64,000 nucleotides of DNA from CAJGDV01 sp036667875. GTDB lineage: Bacteria > Bacillota_I > Bacilli_A > RF39 > UBA660. Shown in pieces: positions 34,974-43,377 of this stretch. The notes beneath the pieces were generated by a model. It ran no database searches. It saw nothing but the letters and a program-made list of their open reading frames with translations, and had not been told where the DNA came from. The translations under genes and the position numbers were made by a program. The stretch spans positions 3,577 through 67,576 of the forward strand of contig JAVWTD010000004.1 of assembly GCA_036667875.1 (NCBI GenBank), given 5' to 3'. The stretch's first letter is position 1, and every line of letters starts with the position of its first letter.

Positions 34974-35577
34974 TTTCTACCTCTTCTAAAATTATTTTTG
35001 CAGAATAATTTATGAATTCTATTATTTTTTCTTTTTTAAATACTAACAATTCTTTTTCTTCACTTGCATTAATTATTGTGTTTGTTTCTTTAAGTAAAAG
35101 ATTTATTTTGTTTGTTTCTATCTCAGTTATATTAGACTTTATTTCTACATAAGGTTCTTTTAGAAAGTCTAAGTTTAGACCATAATATGAATTTATGAAA
35201 TTATTTAATGAACTATAATCTCTATATATCATTTCTAATCTATCTTTAAAGCATAATTCTAAAACTTTGCCATCATTTAAGCGTATTAAATTTTTAGTAG
35301 TATACTTCGGCAAGAAATCTCTAAACCATAAAATATCTGTGAATAAATGAATATAATAACCCATTTCAAAAGGCTTACTAGTATCATATTTTTGTAAAAA
35401 TAACGATAGATTTGAAGTATATCTATCAAATTCTAAAAAATGCCCCTTATCTTTTGTTTGCCCTAATAGTTTACCTAAGTCGGGAGCAATAGATCCAATC
35501 ATTAATTCTTTTTCATTCATCTGCAATTTTTTATTAATTTCTTTTGCCACACACATGTGTATCAACGCTGATGCCAT
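34942..35577 (-). CDS. Zinc-dependent phospholipase C-like (alpha-toxin-fold) protein
   Basis: About 211 aa. Starts MASALIHMCVAKEI and continues MIGSIAPDLGKLLGQTKDKGHFLEF and GYYIHLFTDILWFRDF: the H...GSIAPD...H...H..D pattern of the bacterial zinc-dependent phospholipase C/HD-like family often annotated as 'zinc dependent phospholipase C family protein'. No signal peptide, so likely an intracellular metal-dependent hydrolase. Start at the ATG at 35577 with AAGGA about 10 nt upstream. Overlaps the VanY-C26 gene by 32 bp. Confidence 0.65.
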   Translation of the reverse strand: MASALIHMCVAKEINKKLQMNEKELMIGSIAPDLGKLLGQTKDKGHFLEFDRYTSNLSLFLQKYDTSKPFEMGYYIHLFTDILWFRDFLPKYTTKNLIRLNDGKVLELCFKDRLEMIYRDYSSLNNFINSYYGLNLDFLKEPYVEIKSNITEIETNKINLLLKETNTIINASEEKELLVFKKEKIIEFINYSAKIILEEVENGKLNTCKQI

Positions 35578-35605
35578 TACTATCACATCCTTTTATAATT
35601 ATATC

Positions 35606-35628
35606 AAAAAAAGACTAAAAAGTCTTTA
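35606..35628 (-). terminator. Intrinsic terminator of the 140-aa membrane gene
   Basis: Minus strand AAAGACT-TTTT-AGTCTTT then TTTT, immediately after the stop of the gene at 35630. Confidence 0.8.
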
Positions 35629-35629
35629 T

Positions 35630-36052
35630 TTATTTTATTAAACATGCTAATTGATAAACGGTAACTGCTAGAAGAATTGAAGGAGGAAAAGCAATTGCAA
35701 GGGATAGAACCATCATAACAATCTTTTGAAGGTTTGTTGTAACTTTTTTTAAAATATTAGCATATATTAATCCAAAATTAATAGGAGTTAAAACAGCACT
35801 TGCAAATGTTACCAAATATCTTACTTCATTCTCATTTGCGGTTATTGAATAAAACAAATATGCAAAACCAATTAGAGTAATAAATTCTACTAAACCTAAA
35901 ATATTAATAATATTTTCTTTTCTTATTTTATTCCATTTTATATTATAGATTATTATTAGTAATGTTACTACAGCAACTATAACTGATACAATCATACCTA
36001 CTTCTACATAGTTAATATTTTTAAAAAAGTTTATTATTTGTTCGTTTTTCAT
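35630..36052 (-). CDS. Four-helix membrane protein of unknown function
   Basis: 140 aa with four predicted membrane helices (about 17-38, 50-70, 82-103, 112-135) and no recognised motif. AGGAGG precedes the ATG. It follows the CNNM/CBS gene by 12 bp and shares its transcript, so it may be an accessory factor of that transporter. Confidence 0.6.
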   Translation of the reverse strand: MKNEQIINFFKNINYVEVGMIVSVIVAVVTLLIIIYNIKWNKIRKENIINILGLVEFITLIGFAYLFYSITANENEVRYLVTFASAVLTPINFGLIYANILKKVTTNLQKIVMMVLSLAIAFPPSILLAVTVYQLACLIK

Positions 36053-36064
36053 AATTTATTCCTC

Positions 36065-37072
36065 CTAATTATATTCGTCGTAAATGTTTCCTAATAATTC
36101 TTCAATTATGTCTTCCATTGTTATTATACCGGTTACTTTTTTATCGTTTTTTACAATCATTAGACCAACATTTTTTTCTTTCATTTTATTAAAAATATCG
36201 TCTATTTTATCATCTTCTTTTACAAATATAGGAAGTCTCATTAAATCATTTTTATTGAAATCATCTTTTTTTATTACTATTAGATCTTTAATGTTTAAAA
36301 TTCCTATTATATCTTTTCCGTCAAAAACTGGAAATCTGGTGTGTTTTGTTCTTCTTATTTGATCTATTACTTCTTTTGGACTATCTTCATAATTAATTGA
36401 CATTACTTCTTTTATAGGTGTCATTACGTTAGATACTGTTATATCATTAAATTTAAATACATTTAAAATAATATTTGATTCTTCTTTTTCTAGTATTCCT
36501 TCATTTTTGCTATAAGATATTATTTTTTTGATTGTGTTTTCTGTTAGTTTATCTTCTTTTGGCTCTTTAATTTTAAATAAATTTTGAAGTAATTTAACTG
36601 AATTTGTTAATATATAGACAAAAGGATAAAAAACTTTTAAACTAAAATCTAAAACATTTACTGTATCAATTGCAAATTTATTTGGATTACTTAGAGCAAT
36701 CTTCTTTGGAAGTAATTCTCCAAAAACTAAAGTCAAGTATGATAATAGAACAGTTATTACAACTAATATAATTGTTTCTACTAATCCTTTATAAGCACTA
36801 TTTATTGTAAGATAAAGAAGGATTTGATCAGTAAATGAACTAGCGGCAATGGCACTTGCCATAAATCCTCCAAATGTTATAACAACTTGAATTGTTGCTA
36901 AGAATCTACTTGGGTTCATCGAAAGTTTTTGTACTTTCATGGCTTTTTTTGATCCTTCATCTATTTTTTCTTTTAGTTTAATTTTATTAAGAGATAAAAA
37001 GGCTATTTCAATAGCAGAAAATAGACCATTAATAGCAATAAGAAGAAATAGTAGCAATATTTTTAAAATCAT
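36065..37072 (-). CDS. CNNM/CBS domain membrane protein (CorC/HlyC-like), short form
   Basis: 335 aa. Residues 1-185 form the DUF21/CNNM transmembrane domain (NGLFSAIEIAFLSLNKIKL; FGELLPKKIALSNPNKFA), residues about 200-330 a CBS pair (VMTPIKEVMSINYED; GIITMEDIIEELLGNIYDEYN). Such proteins act in magnesium or cobalt efflux or homeostasis. The C-terminal CorC_HlyC domain usual in 420-450-aa relatives is absent: the protein ends right after the second CBS motif. The hypothetical gene at 37069 overlaps its start by 4 bp. Confidence 0.88.
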   Translation of the reverse strand: MILKILLLFLLIAINGLFSAIEIAFLSLNKIKLKEKIDEGSKKAMKVQKLSMNPSRFLATIQVVITFGGFMASAIAASSFTDQILLYLTINSAYKGLVETIILVVITVLLSYLTLVFGELLPKKIALSNPNKFAIDTVNVLDFSLKVFYPFVYILTNSVKLLQNLFKIKEPKEDKLTENTIKKIISYSKNEGILEKEESNIILNVFKFNDITVSNVMTPIKEVMSINYEDSPKEVIDQIRRTKHTRFPVFDGKDIIGILNIKDLIVIKKDDFNKNDLMRLPIFVKEDDKIDDIFNKMKEKNVGLMIVKNDKKVTGIITMEDIIEELLGNIYDEYN

Positions 37073-37521
37073 TTTATTTCACGACCTCTCACACAATGAT
37101 TATAGAAATCTTTATAAGTTATTCCATAGTTAGGAATATCATATTCATATATTTTAGCATTTAAAAGATTGTGTTTTTTTAAAAATTTATTATAGATATC
37201 TTCTATTAATAATTCAAAATCAGTATATTTGTGAGTTCCTTCAAATTCTTTCCAAGAGTGTTCATACCAAACATTATCTATTACAATAAAAGAATGAAAG
37301 TAATTTTTATTTGAAACTATAAAATATGATTTACATTTATTTTTTAAAACATATCTTTCTAGTTCTACTTGATCTATTGAATTTCCAATTTTCGTTTTAA
37401 TAAGTTTGTTTGGAGATTGTAATCTATAATCATCAAAGAAATTTATTGAATTTTTTAAATGATAATAATTATCTTTATCTATCCATCCATTTCTTATGTC
37501 TTTCATAGATTCTTCTAACAT
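37069..37521 (-). CDS. Hypothetical protein, possibly transglutaminase-like
   Basis: 150 aa. KIGNSIDQVELERYVLKN, HSFIVIDNVWYEHSW and GTHKYTDFELLIEDI have the layout of small transglutaminase/peptidase-like proteins (nucleophile-DQVEL, then H and D/W strands), but the nucleophile position before DQVEL reads Ser/Ile rather than Cys, so it may be inactive or belong elsewhere. The ATG overlaps the stop of the SWIM gene (ATGTTAG) with only a weak GAAAG upstream, so translation is probably coupled. Confidence 0.45.
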   Translation of the reverse strand: MLEESMKDIRNGWIDKDNYYHLKNSINFFDDYRLQSPNKLIKTKIGNSIDQVELERYVLKNKCKSYFIVSNKNYFHSFIVIDNVWYEHSWKEFEGTHKYTDFELLIEDIYNKFLKKHNLLNAKIYEYDIPNYGITYKDFYNHCVRGREIK

Positions 37522-38537
37522 TGTTGATTACTTTCAATTAAATTTTGAATTTGTTTTTCTAATTCTTTTTCTGGATTGTCTTCAAGTATTTTCCAGCATG
37601 ATTTATTATTTTCATCTAAAACTGGTAAATACCCTAGTTCTCCAAAATGGTTTATTAAAATGATACGCCCGTCCTTTATACCGACTGCCAAGGCATAGTC
37701 ATTATTAGTAAGTTTATCTAAAAGATCGTCTCTTTCATTGTTAAAGGTTACTTTAAAGAATTTATTTTCCATACCTTCTTTAATTTTTATTAAAGTAGCA
37801 TAAATATGGTCACAATAATACTCACATCCACATGAACAATGCATGATAAATTTCTTATTACCATCCTCCATTATTGTAACGATAGAATCTTTTTCTCCTG
37901 TTACAAGAGCATAATAAGTAATTTCTACTTTTTCTAAATATTTTACATTATCTAATATTTTCTTTCCTTCTTCAATTACTTCATCAGTTAAAATTATATT
38001 AGGATTATCTTTTAAAAGATCAAACTTAACATTATTTAAGTAATCAAATTTATATTGTTCTCCTGTAATAACTGCAAGTATTTGAACAAAGAATTCATCA
38101 AGTTTAGCAGGTAAATTTTTTGAAACAATTATAAAAAAATCAACCATAAAAATCAAATCTTCAGGAAGATATCTATGAAATTCAAAATGATTAGTTCCTG
38201 GAGTCATATTTTTTATATAAGTATCAATTTTAACTACATTTTCTCTTATATTTTTATTTATATTTTTTCCAACAATTGTGTTAGTTTCAAACATTTTTAT
38301 TATGTAGCCAACAGTTTCTTTTTCAATAACCTGAGAATTTAAATATTTTTTAATTTCTTTTTTATCTGCCGTATCTAAGTTTACTAAACGCAAACGGTAG
38401 ACTCCTTCTCTTTTATATAAATCTAAACTTATAAAAAAATTAGCTCTTTTATAGTTAAATAATCTAATTTCAAGTATAGGAACAGTATGGGATTTTTTAA
38501 TAAATTTTTTAATTTCGTTAATTTTTTCTTCTAGCAT
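37515..38537 (-). CDS. Hypothetical protein with SWIM-type zinc-finger motif
   Basis: 340 aa, not assigned to a family. Around residue 245 the stretch FIMHCSCGCEYYCDHIYATLIKI carries CxC...CxH, the SWIM zinc-binding pattern found in nucleic-acid or protein-binding proteins. No membrane segment. AAGGTG precedes the ATG. It forms a coupled unit with the 150-aa gene and the CNNM gene downstream. Confidence 0.6.
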   Translation of the reverse strand: MLEEKINEIKKFIKKSHTVPILEIRLFNYKRANFFISLDLYKREGVYRLRLVNLDTADKKEIKKYLNSQVIEKETVGYIIKMFETNTIVGKNINKNIRENVVKIDTYIKNMTPGTNHFEFHRYLPEDLIFMVDFFIIVSKNLPAKLDEFFVQILAVITGEQYKFDYLNNVKFDLLKDNPNIILTDEVIEEGKKILDNVKYLEKVEITYYALVTGEKDSIVTIMEDGNKKFIMHCSCGCEYYCDHIYATLIKIKEGMENKFFKVTFNNERDDLLDKLTNNDYALAVGIKDGRIILINHFGELGYLPVLDENNKSCWKILEDNPEKELEKQIQNLIESNQQC

Positions 38538-38610
38538 TTTATCTCACCTTACATTAAGTATAACACGATTGACAATTTCTATAAATAGTTTTTTATAAAT
38601 TTTAATATAT

Positions 38611-39189
38611 TTATTCAAAGTCTTCTAAATGATAACCTAACTTTTTTAAATTATAATAAATTGTTTCAACGGGACATCCTAAAACATTATAGAAACTTCC
38701 TTCAATTTTATCAAGAAAACATGAAGCTGTGTTTTCTAACACAAACCCTGAAGCATGCATAACATATTTTTCTGATTTCATATAATAGTCAATATCTATT
38801 TCATCTATTTCTTTTAAAGTTACTTTAGATATAGCGTGATCTGTTATTACTTTTTCCTTTTCTATATCTATAATGCTTATTCCTGTTATTACTTGAACAG
38901 TTTTATTTTGAGACTTAGATAAGTTATTTCTAGCGTCTTCAATACTCTTTGGTTTTTCAATTATTAAGCCATCTCTATAAACGATTGTATCTAGACCTAT
39001 AATAATACCAGTTTCTACTTTTCTACTAGCTTCATAGGCTTTATTCCTTGCTAATTCCATAGTATACTCTGCAGGATTTGTTGCTTTACTTATTTCTTCT
39101 CCTTCAATACTAATACAACTATGATTTAAACATACTTTATTTAATATATCACTCTTCATTTTTGAAGTACTTGCTAAATACAATTTCAT
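38611..39189 (-). CDS. maf: Maf family nucleoside-triphosphate pyrophosphatase
   Basis: 192 aa, normal Maf length. The family removes non-canonical or modified NTPs and is linked to septation arrest. LASTSKMKSDIL corresponds to the canonical LAS.SPRR.ELL, but the SPRR stretch is SKMK here. Other motifs are present: EEISKATNPAEYTMELARNKA, IIGLDTIV (usually ADT), EKPKSIEDARNNL, VITGISII and GSFYNVLGCPVE. AGGAGG precedes the ATG and it follows the nuclease gene by 1 bp. Confidence 0.85.
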   Translation of the reverse strand: MKLYLASTSKMKSDILNKVCLNHSCISIEGEEISKATNPAEYTMELARNKAYEASRKVETGIIIGLDTIVYRDGLIIEKPKSIEDARNNLSKSQNKTVQVITGISIIDIEKEKVITDHAISKVTLKEIDEIDIDYYMKSEKYVMHASGFVLENTASCFLDKIEGSFYNVLGCPVETIYYNLKKLGYHLEDFE

Positions 39190-39190
39190 A

Positions 39191-39952
39191 TTATTTCCTC
39201 CTTGTTTCTAATAACTTTATAGCTTCATTTTTTAAATTAAGAACTTTAAATTTATGATAATCTTTTTCTAATTCATTAAAATATACCAAAAAAACATTTT
39301 TAACTTTTATACTGGTACAATTCTCAATTAAGTATTTATAAATATTTAATTGAAGTGAATAATGAATATAATTGCAGTCTTCTATATTGTCTATTGGATA
39401 GAGCATCTTTTTATTATTAAAACTATTAAATTTAATTTCTTTATTAGTCTTATAATCAATTAGTACCAGTGTATCACTATCTTTATTTATTAAAAGATTG
39501 TCTATACTTCCAGCTATATCATATTCTATACTTCCTACTATAAATTCATCCCTAAATATTTTTAAAGTGTCTTTATGGTCAAGATAGAATTTTTTAGCCT
39601 GAATGCAACTGTTTTCTACTGATTTCTTTAAAGATTCAATATCTAACTCTTTATATTGATCATAATTTAATTCTACTTCTTCATCATTCCATAGTGCTTG
39701 AGCATAAAGATGAACAAGAGTACCCTTAGCAGTTGAATATAAATTATCTAAACGCCATTTTTCTAAAATCTCACTTTGAGGAATATTAAGTTTTTCAGAT
39801 TGCCTTTTACTTAACCCCTCTTTATCAAAGACATTTGAGTATTCATGTATTAGAGTTGTTACGCTAGTTCCTACTCTTTTACCATCAAGTTCATAATGAT
39901 GGTCTTCTGGATAAAAAACATATCCTTTGAATGCTTCTTCTAATTCATTCAT
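39191..39952 (-). CDS. PD-(D/E)XK superfamily nuclease
   Basis: 253 aa. The catalytic core is visible in order: RDEFIVGSIEYDIAGSIDNLL (Asp), LVLIDYKTNKE (DxK) and the helix HYSLQLNIYKYLIE (QxxxY), as in RecB/Cas4/AddB-type and phage exonuclease domains. The N-terminus (YPEDHHYELDGKRVGTSVTTLI) resembles RecB-like nucleases of mobile elements or standalone PDDEXK_1 proteins. GGGAAGTGA precedes the ATG. Operon with maf. Biological substrate unknown. Confidence 0.8.
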   Translation of the reverse strand: MNELEEAFKGYVFYPEDHHYELDGKRVGTSVTTLIHEYSNVFDKEGLSKRQSEKLNIPQSEILEKWRLDNLYSTAKGTLVHLYAQALWNDEEVELNYDQYKELDIESLKKSVENSCIQAKKFYLDHKDTLKIFRDEFIVGSIEYDIAGSIDNLLINKDSDTLVLIDYKTNKEIKFNSFNNKKMLYPIDNIEDCNYIHYSLQLNIYKYLIENCTSIKVKNVFLVYFNELEKDYHKFKVLNLKNEAIKLLETRRK

Positions 39953-39983
39953 TTTATCACTTCCCTATATACTATTCTAACAT

Positions 39984-40008
39984 AAAAAGAGACAATATTG
40001 TCTCTTTA
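39984..40008 (-). terminator. Intrinsic terminator of spoIVB
   Basis: Minus strand AAAGAGAC-AATATT-GTCTCTTT then TTATG; overlaps the spoIVB stop. Confidence 0.8.
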
Positions 40009-40977
40009 ATTTTCTGCTTCTTCTAGCATATTAGTTATTAGTATTCCATAGCCTTTTTTAGGATCATTGATAACAACGTGGGTTATTGCACCAATAATTT
40101 TATTATCTTGAATAATCGGAGAACCACTCATTCCCTGAACGATTCCTCCAGTCTTATTTAATAAAGAAGGGTCTATTACTTCAAACATAATATTTTTTGT
40201 TTTATCTGAAATATTTATTTTAGTTATATTGATTTTATATTTTAAGACTTCATTTAAATTAAGGACGGTTAGTATTTCTGCTTCACCTGTTTTTACTTCA
40301 GATGGTTTAGCAACTTTTAACAAATTATTATTATTAATATTTATTTCATAATTTCCAAATATACCTTTATTGGTATTTTCAAAAATATGACCAAAGATAT
40401 TTGAAGAGTCGTACCTAGAATTCTTTTCTCCAGGTGTTCCTGGTTCACTTCTTTCTATACCTACAACTTCTGAATTAAAGATTGTTCCATCATTTGTCTT
40501 TATTATATCTCCTGATTGAGAGTCTATTATTTCATGCCCTAATGCTCCAAATAATTTAGTATTTGGATCAATATATGTAAGTGTACCTATTCCAGTTATA
40601 CTATCTTTTACATATAGCCCTGTTTTACATATACCATTATCTTGTTTTAAGTTTAAGGTTGTTTTTAAGGGTTTTAAGTTTCTTACTAATTCTATTTCTA
40701 GTTTAGTACAGTCTGAATTATTAACTTTATTTGTAAGTTCTTCGACTGTTTTTATTTCTTGGTTTTCTACTTTTTTTATGGTGTCTCCTATTTTAATCGT
40801 ATTATCAGCATTTATAATATAGTCACCAATTTTGTATGAACCAACAATTAAAACTCCTTCAGTTTTAATGTTAATTCCAATATTCTCCCCACTAGCAATT
40901 ATGTAGTCAGAATAAGCTTTTGCAGTAAAAGGAATACATAACAATATACTTAAGAATAAACTAAAATGTTTTTTAAT
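40006..40977 (-). CDS. spoIVB: SpoIVB signalling serine protease (S55), apparent ATT start
   Basis: Forespore-secreted protease that in Bacillus activates pro-SigK processing by cleaving SpoIVFA. 323 aa from the ATT at 40977. Signal peptide/anchor residues 1-22 (KKHFSLFLSILLCIPFTAKA), PDZ domain about 45-115, S55 protease with FGALGHEI (His), VIDPSLLNKTGG (Asp) and QGMSGSPI (Ser). No ATG, GTG or TTG is positioned correctly: AGGAG lies 8 nt before the ATT, while the next in-frame start (TTG at 40944) has no Shine-Dalgarno and would cut off most of the signal peptide. Shorter than the 426 aa of B. subtilis. Confidence 0.88.
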   Translation of the reverse strand: MKKHFSLFLSILLCIPFTAKAYSDYIIASGENIGINIKTEGVLIVGSYKIGDYIINADNTIKIGDTIKKVENQEIKTVEELTNKVNNSDCTKLEIELVRNLKPLKTTLNLKQDNGICKTGLYVKDSITGIGTLTYIDPNTKLFGALGHEIIDSQSGDIIKTNDGTIFNSEVVGIERSEPGTPGEKNSRYDSSNIFGHIFENTNKGIFGNYEININNNNLLKVAKPSEVKTGEAEILTVLNLNEVLKYKINITKINISDKTKNIMFEVIDPSLLNKTGGIVQGMSGSPIIQDNKIIGAITHVVINDPKKGYGILITNMLEEAEN

Positions 40978-41052
40978 TATATCAACTCCTTTGACTACTC
41001 TATTATTTTACCCTGTTTATTATATTTTATGTGTCTAATTATGTCATTTATA

Positions 41053-41081
41053 TTGCACTATGTCTTTAAATGTTTTATAAT
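41053..41081 (+). promoter_or_regulatory. Promoter of the metallophosphoesterase pair
   Basis: TTGCAC (41053-41058), 17-bp spacer, TATAAT (41076-41081), 24 nt before the ATG at 41105, which has AGGAGG 5 nt upstream. Confidence 0.75.
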
Positions 41082-41104
41082 GATGGTGAAAATAGGAGGT
41101 TTTT

Positions 41105-42082
41105 ATGGATAAAGAGTTGTTAGATAAATTAAAAGATTTATCAAAAAAAGAGATTACTTTAGAAAAACTATGTAATATGTTAGGTTTAAGCAATCTTGAA
41201 GTTTTAGGTCTTATTAAGGAACTAGAAAAAGAAGGACTTAATATAAGTAAGATTGCAAAAGATGATGGAATTCATATTTTAAACAAAGGAGACGTTAATG
41301 AATTTAATGATAATCATTATAAATTTGGAACAGATGAATACAATGAATTTAAATTTGCAGTAATATCTGATACAAGATTAGGATCAACTTCACAACAGTT
41401 ATCAATCTTAAATGATATTTACAAAAAAGCTAATGAATTAGGAATTAAACATGTATTCCACTGTGGAAATATTAGTGAGGGTTTATATCCACTTACAAGT
41501 GAATATGCACCTACTTTGTTTGTAAGTGACACTATTATGCAAGCAAATTATATTGTTCAAAATTATCCATTTGTTGAGGGAATTAAGACATATTTTTTAC
41601 TAGGAACAAAGGATATTACTCATTTAAAGAAAAAACAAATTGATATTGGTAAAATTATATCTGAGAGTAGAGAGGATATGATATATCTTGGAATTGATAG
41701 ATGTAATATTGAAATTGATAAAGTAAAATTAGATTTAAGAAATGTAAAAGGGAAAAAAACATACACTGTATCATACAGAGCTCAAAAAATTATTGATGCT
41801 TTAAGAAGCGAAGATATTCCAGACATTATGATTTATGGTGGATTACTACAAATGGAGAGTTTTAAATATCGTGGAGTTAGATTAATTTCTTCCCCTTCTG
41901 TAGTTGCTACTACAAACGAAATGTTTAATAATGAAAACAATAATACAGTTGGTAATTGGTTTATAACTATAGTTACAAATAAAAAAGGAGAACTTGTAAA
42001 GGTAATACCTACAGCTGCTACTTATTATAGTACAGATAAATTAGATTATCAAAAATCAAAAGTCTTAAGGGGGGAACAATAA
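41105..42082 (+). CDS. Degenerate metallophosphoesterase-like protein with N-terminal HTH
   Basis: 325 aa, paralogue of the next gene along its whole length. Residues 1-65 look like a winged-helix/HTH (ITLEKLCNMLGLSNLEVLGLIKELE); the rest is a calcineurin-like phosphoesterase fold. Every metal or catalytic motif is altered against the neighbour: SDTRLG for SDTHLG, HCGNIS for HCGDLV, LLGTKD for LGSHDE, the DHPGDG segment gone, and GGLLQM for GHYHKS. It is probably catalytically dead, perhaps a regulatory or scaffolding partner. TAATG overlap with the next gene. Confidence 0.75.
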   Translation: MDKELLDKLKDLSKKEITLEKLCNMLGLSNLEVLGLIKELEKEGLNISKIAKDDGIHILNKGDVNEFNDNHYKFGTDEYNEFKFAVISDTRLGSTSQQLSILNDIYKKANELGIKHVFHCGNISEGLYPLTSEYAPTLFVSDTIMQANYIVQNYPFVEGIKTYFLLGTKDITHLKKKQIDIGKIISESREDMIYLGIDRCNIEIDKVKLDLRNVKGKKTYTVSYRAQKIIDALRSEDIPDIMIYGGLLQMESFKYRGVRLISSPSVVATTNEMFNNENNNTVGNWFITIVTNKKGELVKVIPTAATYYSTDKLDYQKSKVLRGEQ

Positions 42083-43068
42083 TGGATATGGATACTGCAA
42101 ATAAATTCTACCGTTTAATAAAAAATGGAATGACTCTAAAAGATATTGAAAACAAATTAGGAATAAAAGAAGTTGAAGTAATGGGTATGATTGAATTATG
42201 TAATATCTATGGAAAACAAATTGAATTAGTAGTAGATAATAATGAATGCTGTGTAGTTAAAAAATCAAGCATTAAAAAAACTTCAAAAGAATTAAAACCA
42301 AGTTTAGATGAATTAATTCATACTAAATTATGTATAGTTTCAGATACTCATCTAGGCAATAATCGTCAACAATTACATTTATTAAACAAAGTTTACGAAG
42401 AAGCATATAAAAGAGAGATTGACACAGTTCTTCACTGTGGAGACCTAGTAGATGGGGATTATACCTCTGTTAGAAAAGAACAGAAAAGATTGAATTTTTT
42501 ACTAGGATTTGACCAACAATGTGGATATGTTGTTGATATGTATCCAAGTGTAAATGGAATAACTACTAAATTTATTTTAGGAAGTCATGATGAAACTCAT
42601 TTTAAAAATGGAGGTGCTACTATTGAAAAGTGGTTACCAAAATGTCGTAAAGACATGATTTTTCTAGGTCAAGATACGGCTGATATAGTTATAGACAAAG
42701 TTAAAATAACAATGGATCACCCAGGAGATGGATGTGCTCAAGGATTAAGTTACAAACCTCAAAAAAGAATCGATATTCTAGAAGTTGGAGCAAAACCAAG
42801 TGTTCTATTAATTGGACATTATCATAAAAGCTATTACTTTAATTATAGAAATGTAAATGCTTTAATTGTTCCCGCTTTATGTGATAAGACTCAATTTCAA
42901 CAAAAGAAAATGTTAACAAATGTTATGGGTGCATATTTCCTTGATATTTATTCTGATGAAAAAGGAAATATTCAATATTTTATTCCAGAAGAAATGTCAT
43001 TTGGACACAATGATGTTTGGGATGAAGCAGGAAAAGATATGAAGAAAGTAAAAAGACTAAGTATTTAG
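42082..43068 (+). CDS. Calcineurin-like metallophosphoesterase with N-terminal HTH
   Basis: 328 aa with intact motifs: IVSDTHLG (D-x-H), HCGDLVDG (GD), LGSHDETH (GNHD-type), DHPGDG and LIGHYHKS (GHxH), so a dinuclear metal phosphodiesterase is expected. The N-terminal 60 residues form an HTH like that of the upstream paralogue (MTLKDIENKLGIKEVEVMGMI). GGGGGGAAC precedes the ATG and the stop of the upstream gene overlaps it by 1 bp, consistent with a heterodimer. DNA- or nucleotide-directed activity is suggested by the HTH, not proven. Confidence 0.82.
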   Translation: MDMDTANKFYRLIKNGMTLKDIENKLGIKEVEVMGMIELCNIYGKQIELVVDNNECCVVKKSSIKKTSKELKPSLDELIHTKLCIVSDTHLGNNRQQLHLLNKVYEEAYKREIDTVLHCGDLVDGDYTSVRKEQKRLNFLLGFDQQCGYVVDMYPSVNGITTKFILGSHDETHFKNGGATIEKWLPKCRKDMIFLGQDTADIVIDKVKITMDHPGDGCAQGLSYKPQKRIDILEVGAKPSVLLIGHYHKSYYFNYRNVNALIVPALCDKTQFQQKKMLTNVMGAYFLDIYSDEKGNIQYFIPEEMSFGHNDVWDEAGKDMKKVKRLSI

Positions 43069-43077
43069 TCTTTTTTT
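43051..43077 (+). terminator. Intrinsic terminator of the metallophosphoesterase pair
   Basis: AAAAGACTAA-GTAT-TTAGTCTTTT then TTT; the stop codon of the second gene is inside the stem. Confidence 0.85.
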
Positions 43078-43110
43078 ATGAAATATTTTATTTATTTTTA
43101 GTGGGACAAT

Positions 43111-43371
43111 AAAAAAAGGGCACAAAAACTTGGGATGTTTTCATACACCTGTTATACATTAAATTAAATTAATAAAAAATTAAAGTTTCCTAGTTATCCG
43201 ATTTATAATGATTAAATAAATATAATTTGGGCCGCATTTTTATATAGATAGATTGGTCTTAATGCTTACATTTATTTAGTAGTTTAAATAATATATATAT
43301 ATATTAGTAAGTTGAATTTTGGGCTAATTCATCTTATTTTGATAAGTAAAATCTTGGGCTATCTTACTTAT
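43111..43371 (-). ncRNA. Probable intergenic non-coding RNA with four CCCAA-loop hairpins
   Basis: A 365-bp gap between convergent genes holds no ORF but an independent minus-strand transcription unit: a promoter at 43378-43405, a stem starting at the predicted +1, and a GTGCCC-T7 tract at the other end. Four hairpins expose CCCAA: ATAAGTAA/TTACTTAT (43342-43371, loop GATAGCCCAAGATT); TGAATT/AATTCA (43313-43331, loop AGCCCAA); ATATAA/TTATAT (43220-43245, loop with GGCCCAA); AAAAC/GTTTT (43125-43141, loop ATCCCAA). I do not recognise a known RNA family. Repeated C-rich loops suggest a Shine-Dalgarno-targeting or protein-binding sRNA (inference). Confidence 0.6.
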
Positions 43372-43377
43372 ACTTTC

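Noticed and set aside
41105..42082. Calling the first metallophosphoesterase-like gene a pseudogene
   Set aside because: The frame is full length, has a consensus promoter, AGGAGG and coupled translation; loss is confined to catalytic positions, which suggests a maintained pseudoenzyme.
43265..43310. (AT)n tract near 43291-43306 as a microsatellite or replication origin
   Set aside because: Short AT run within the RNA candidate; no DnaA boxes or origin genes nearby.
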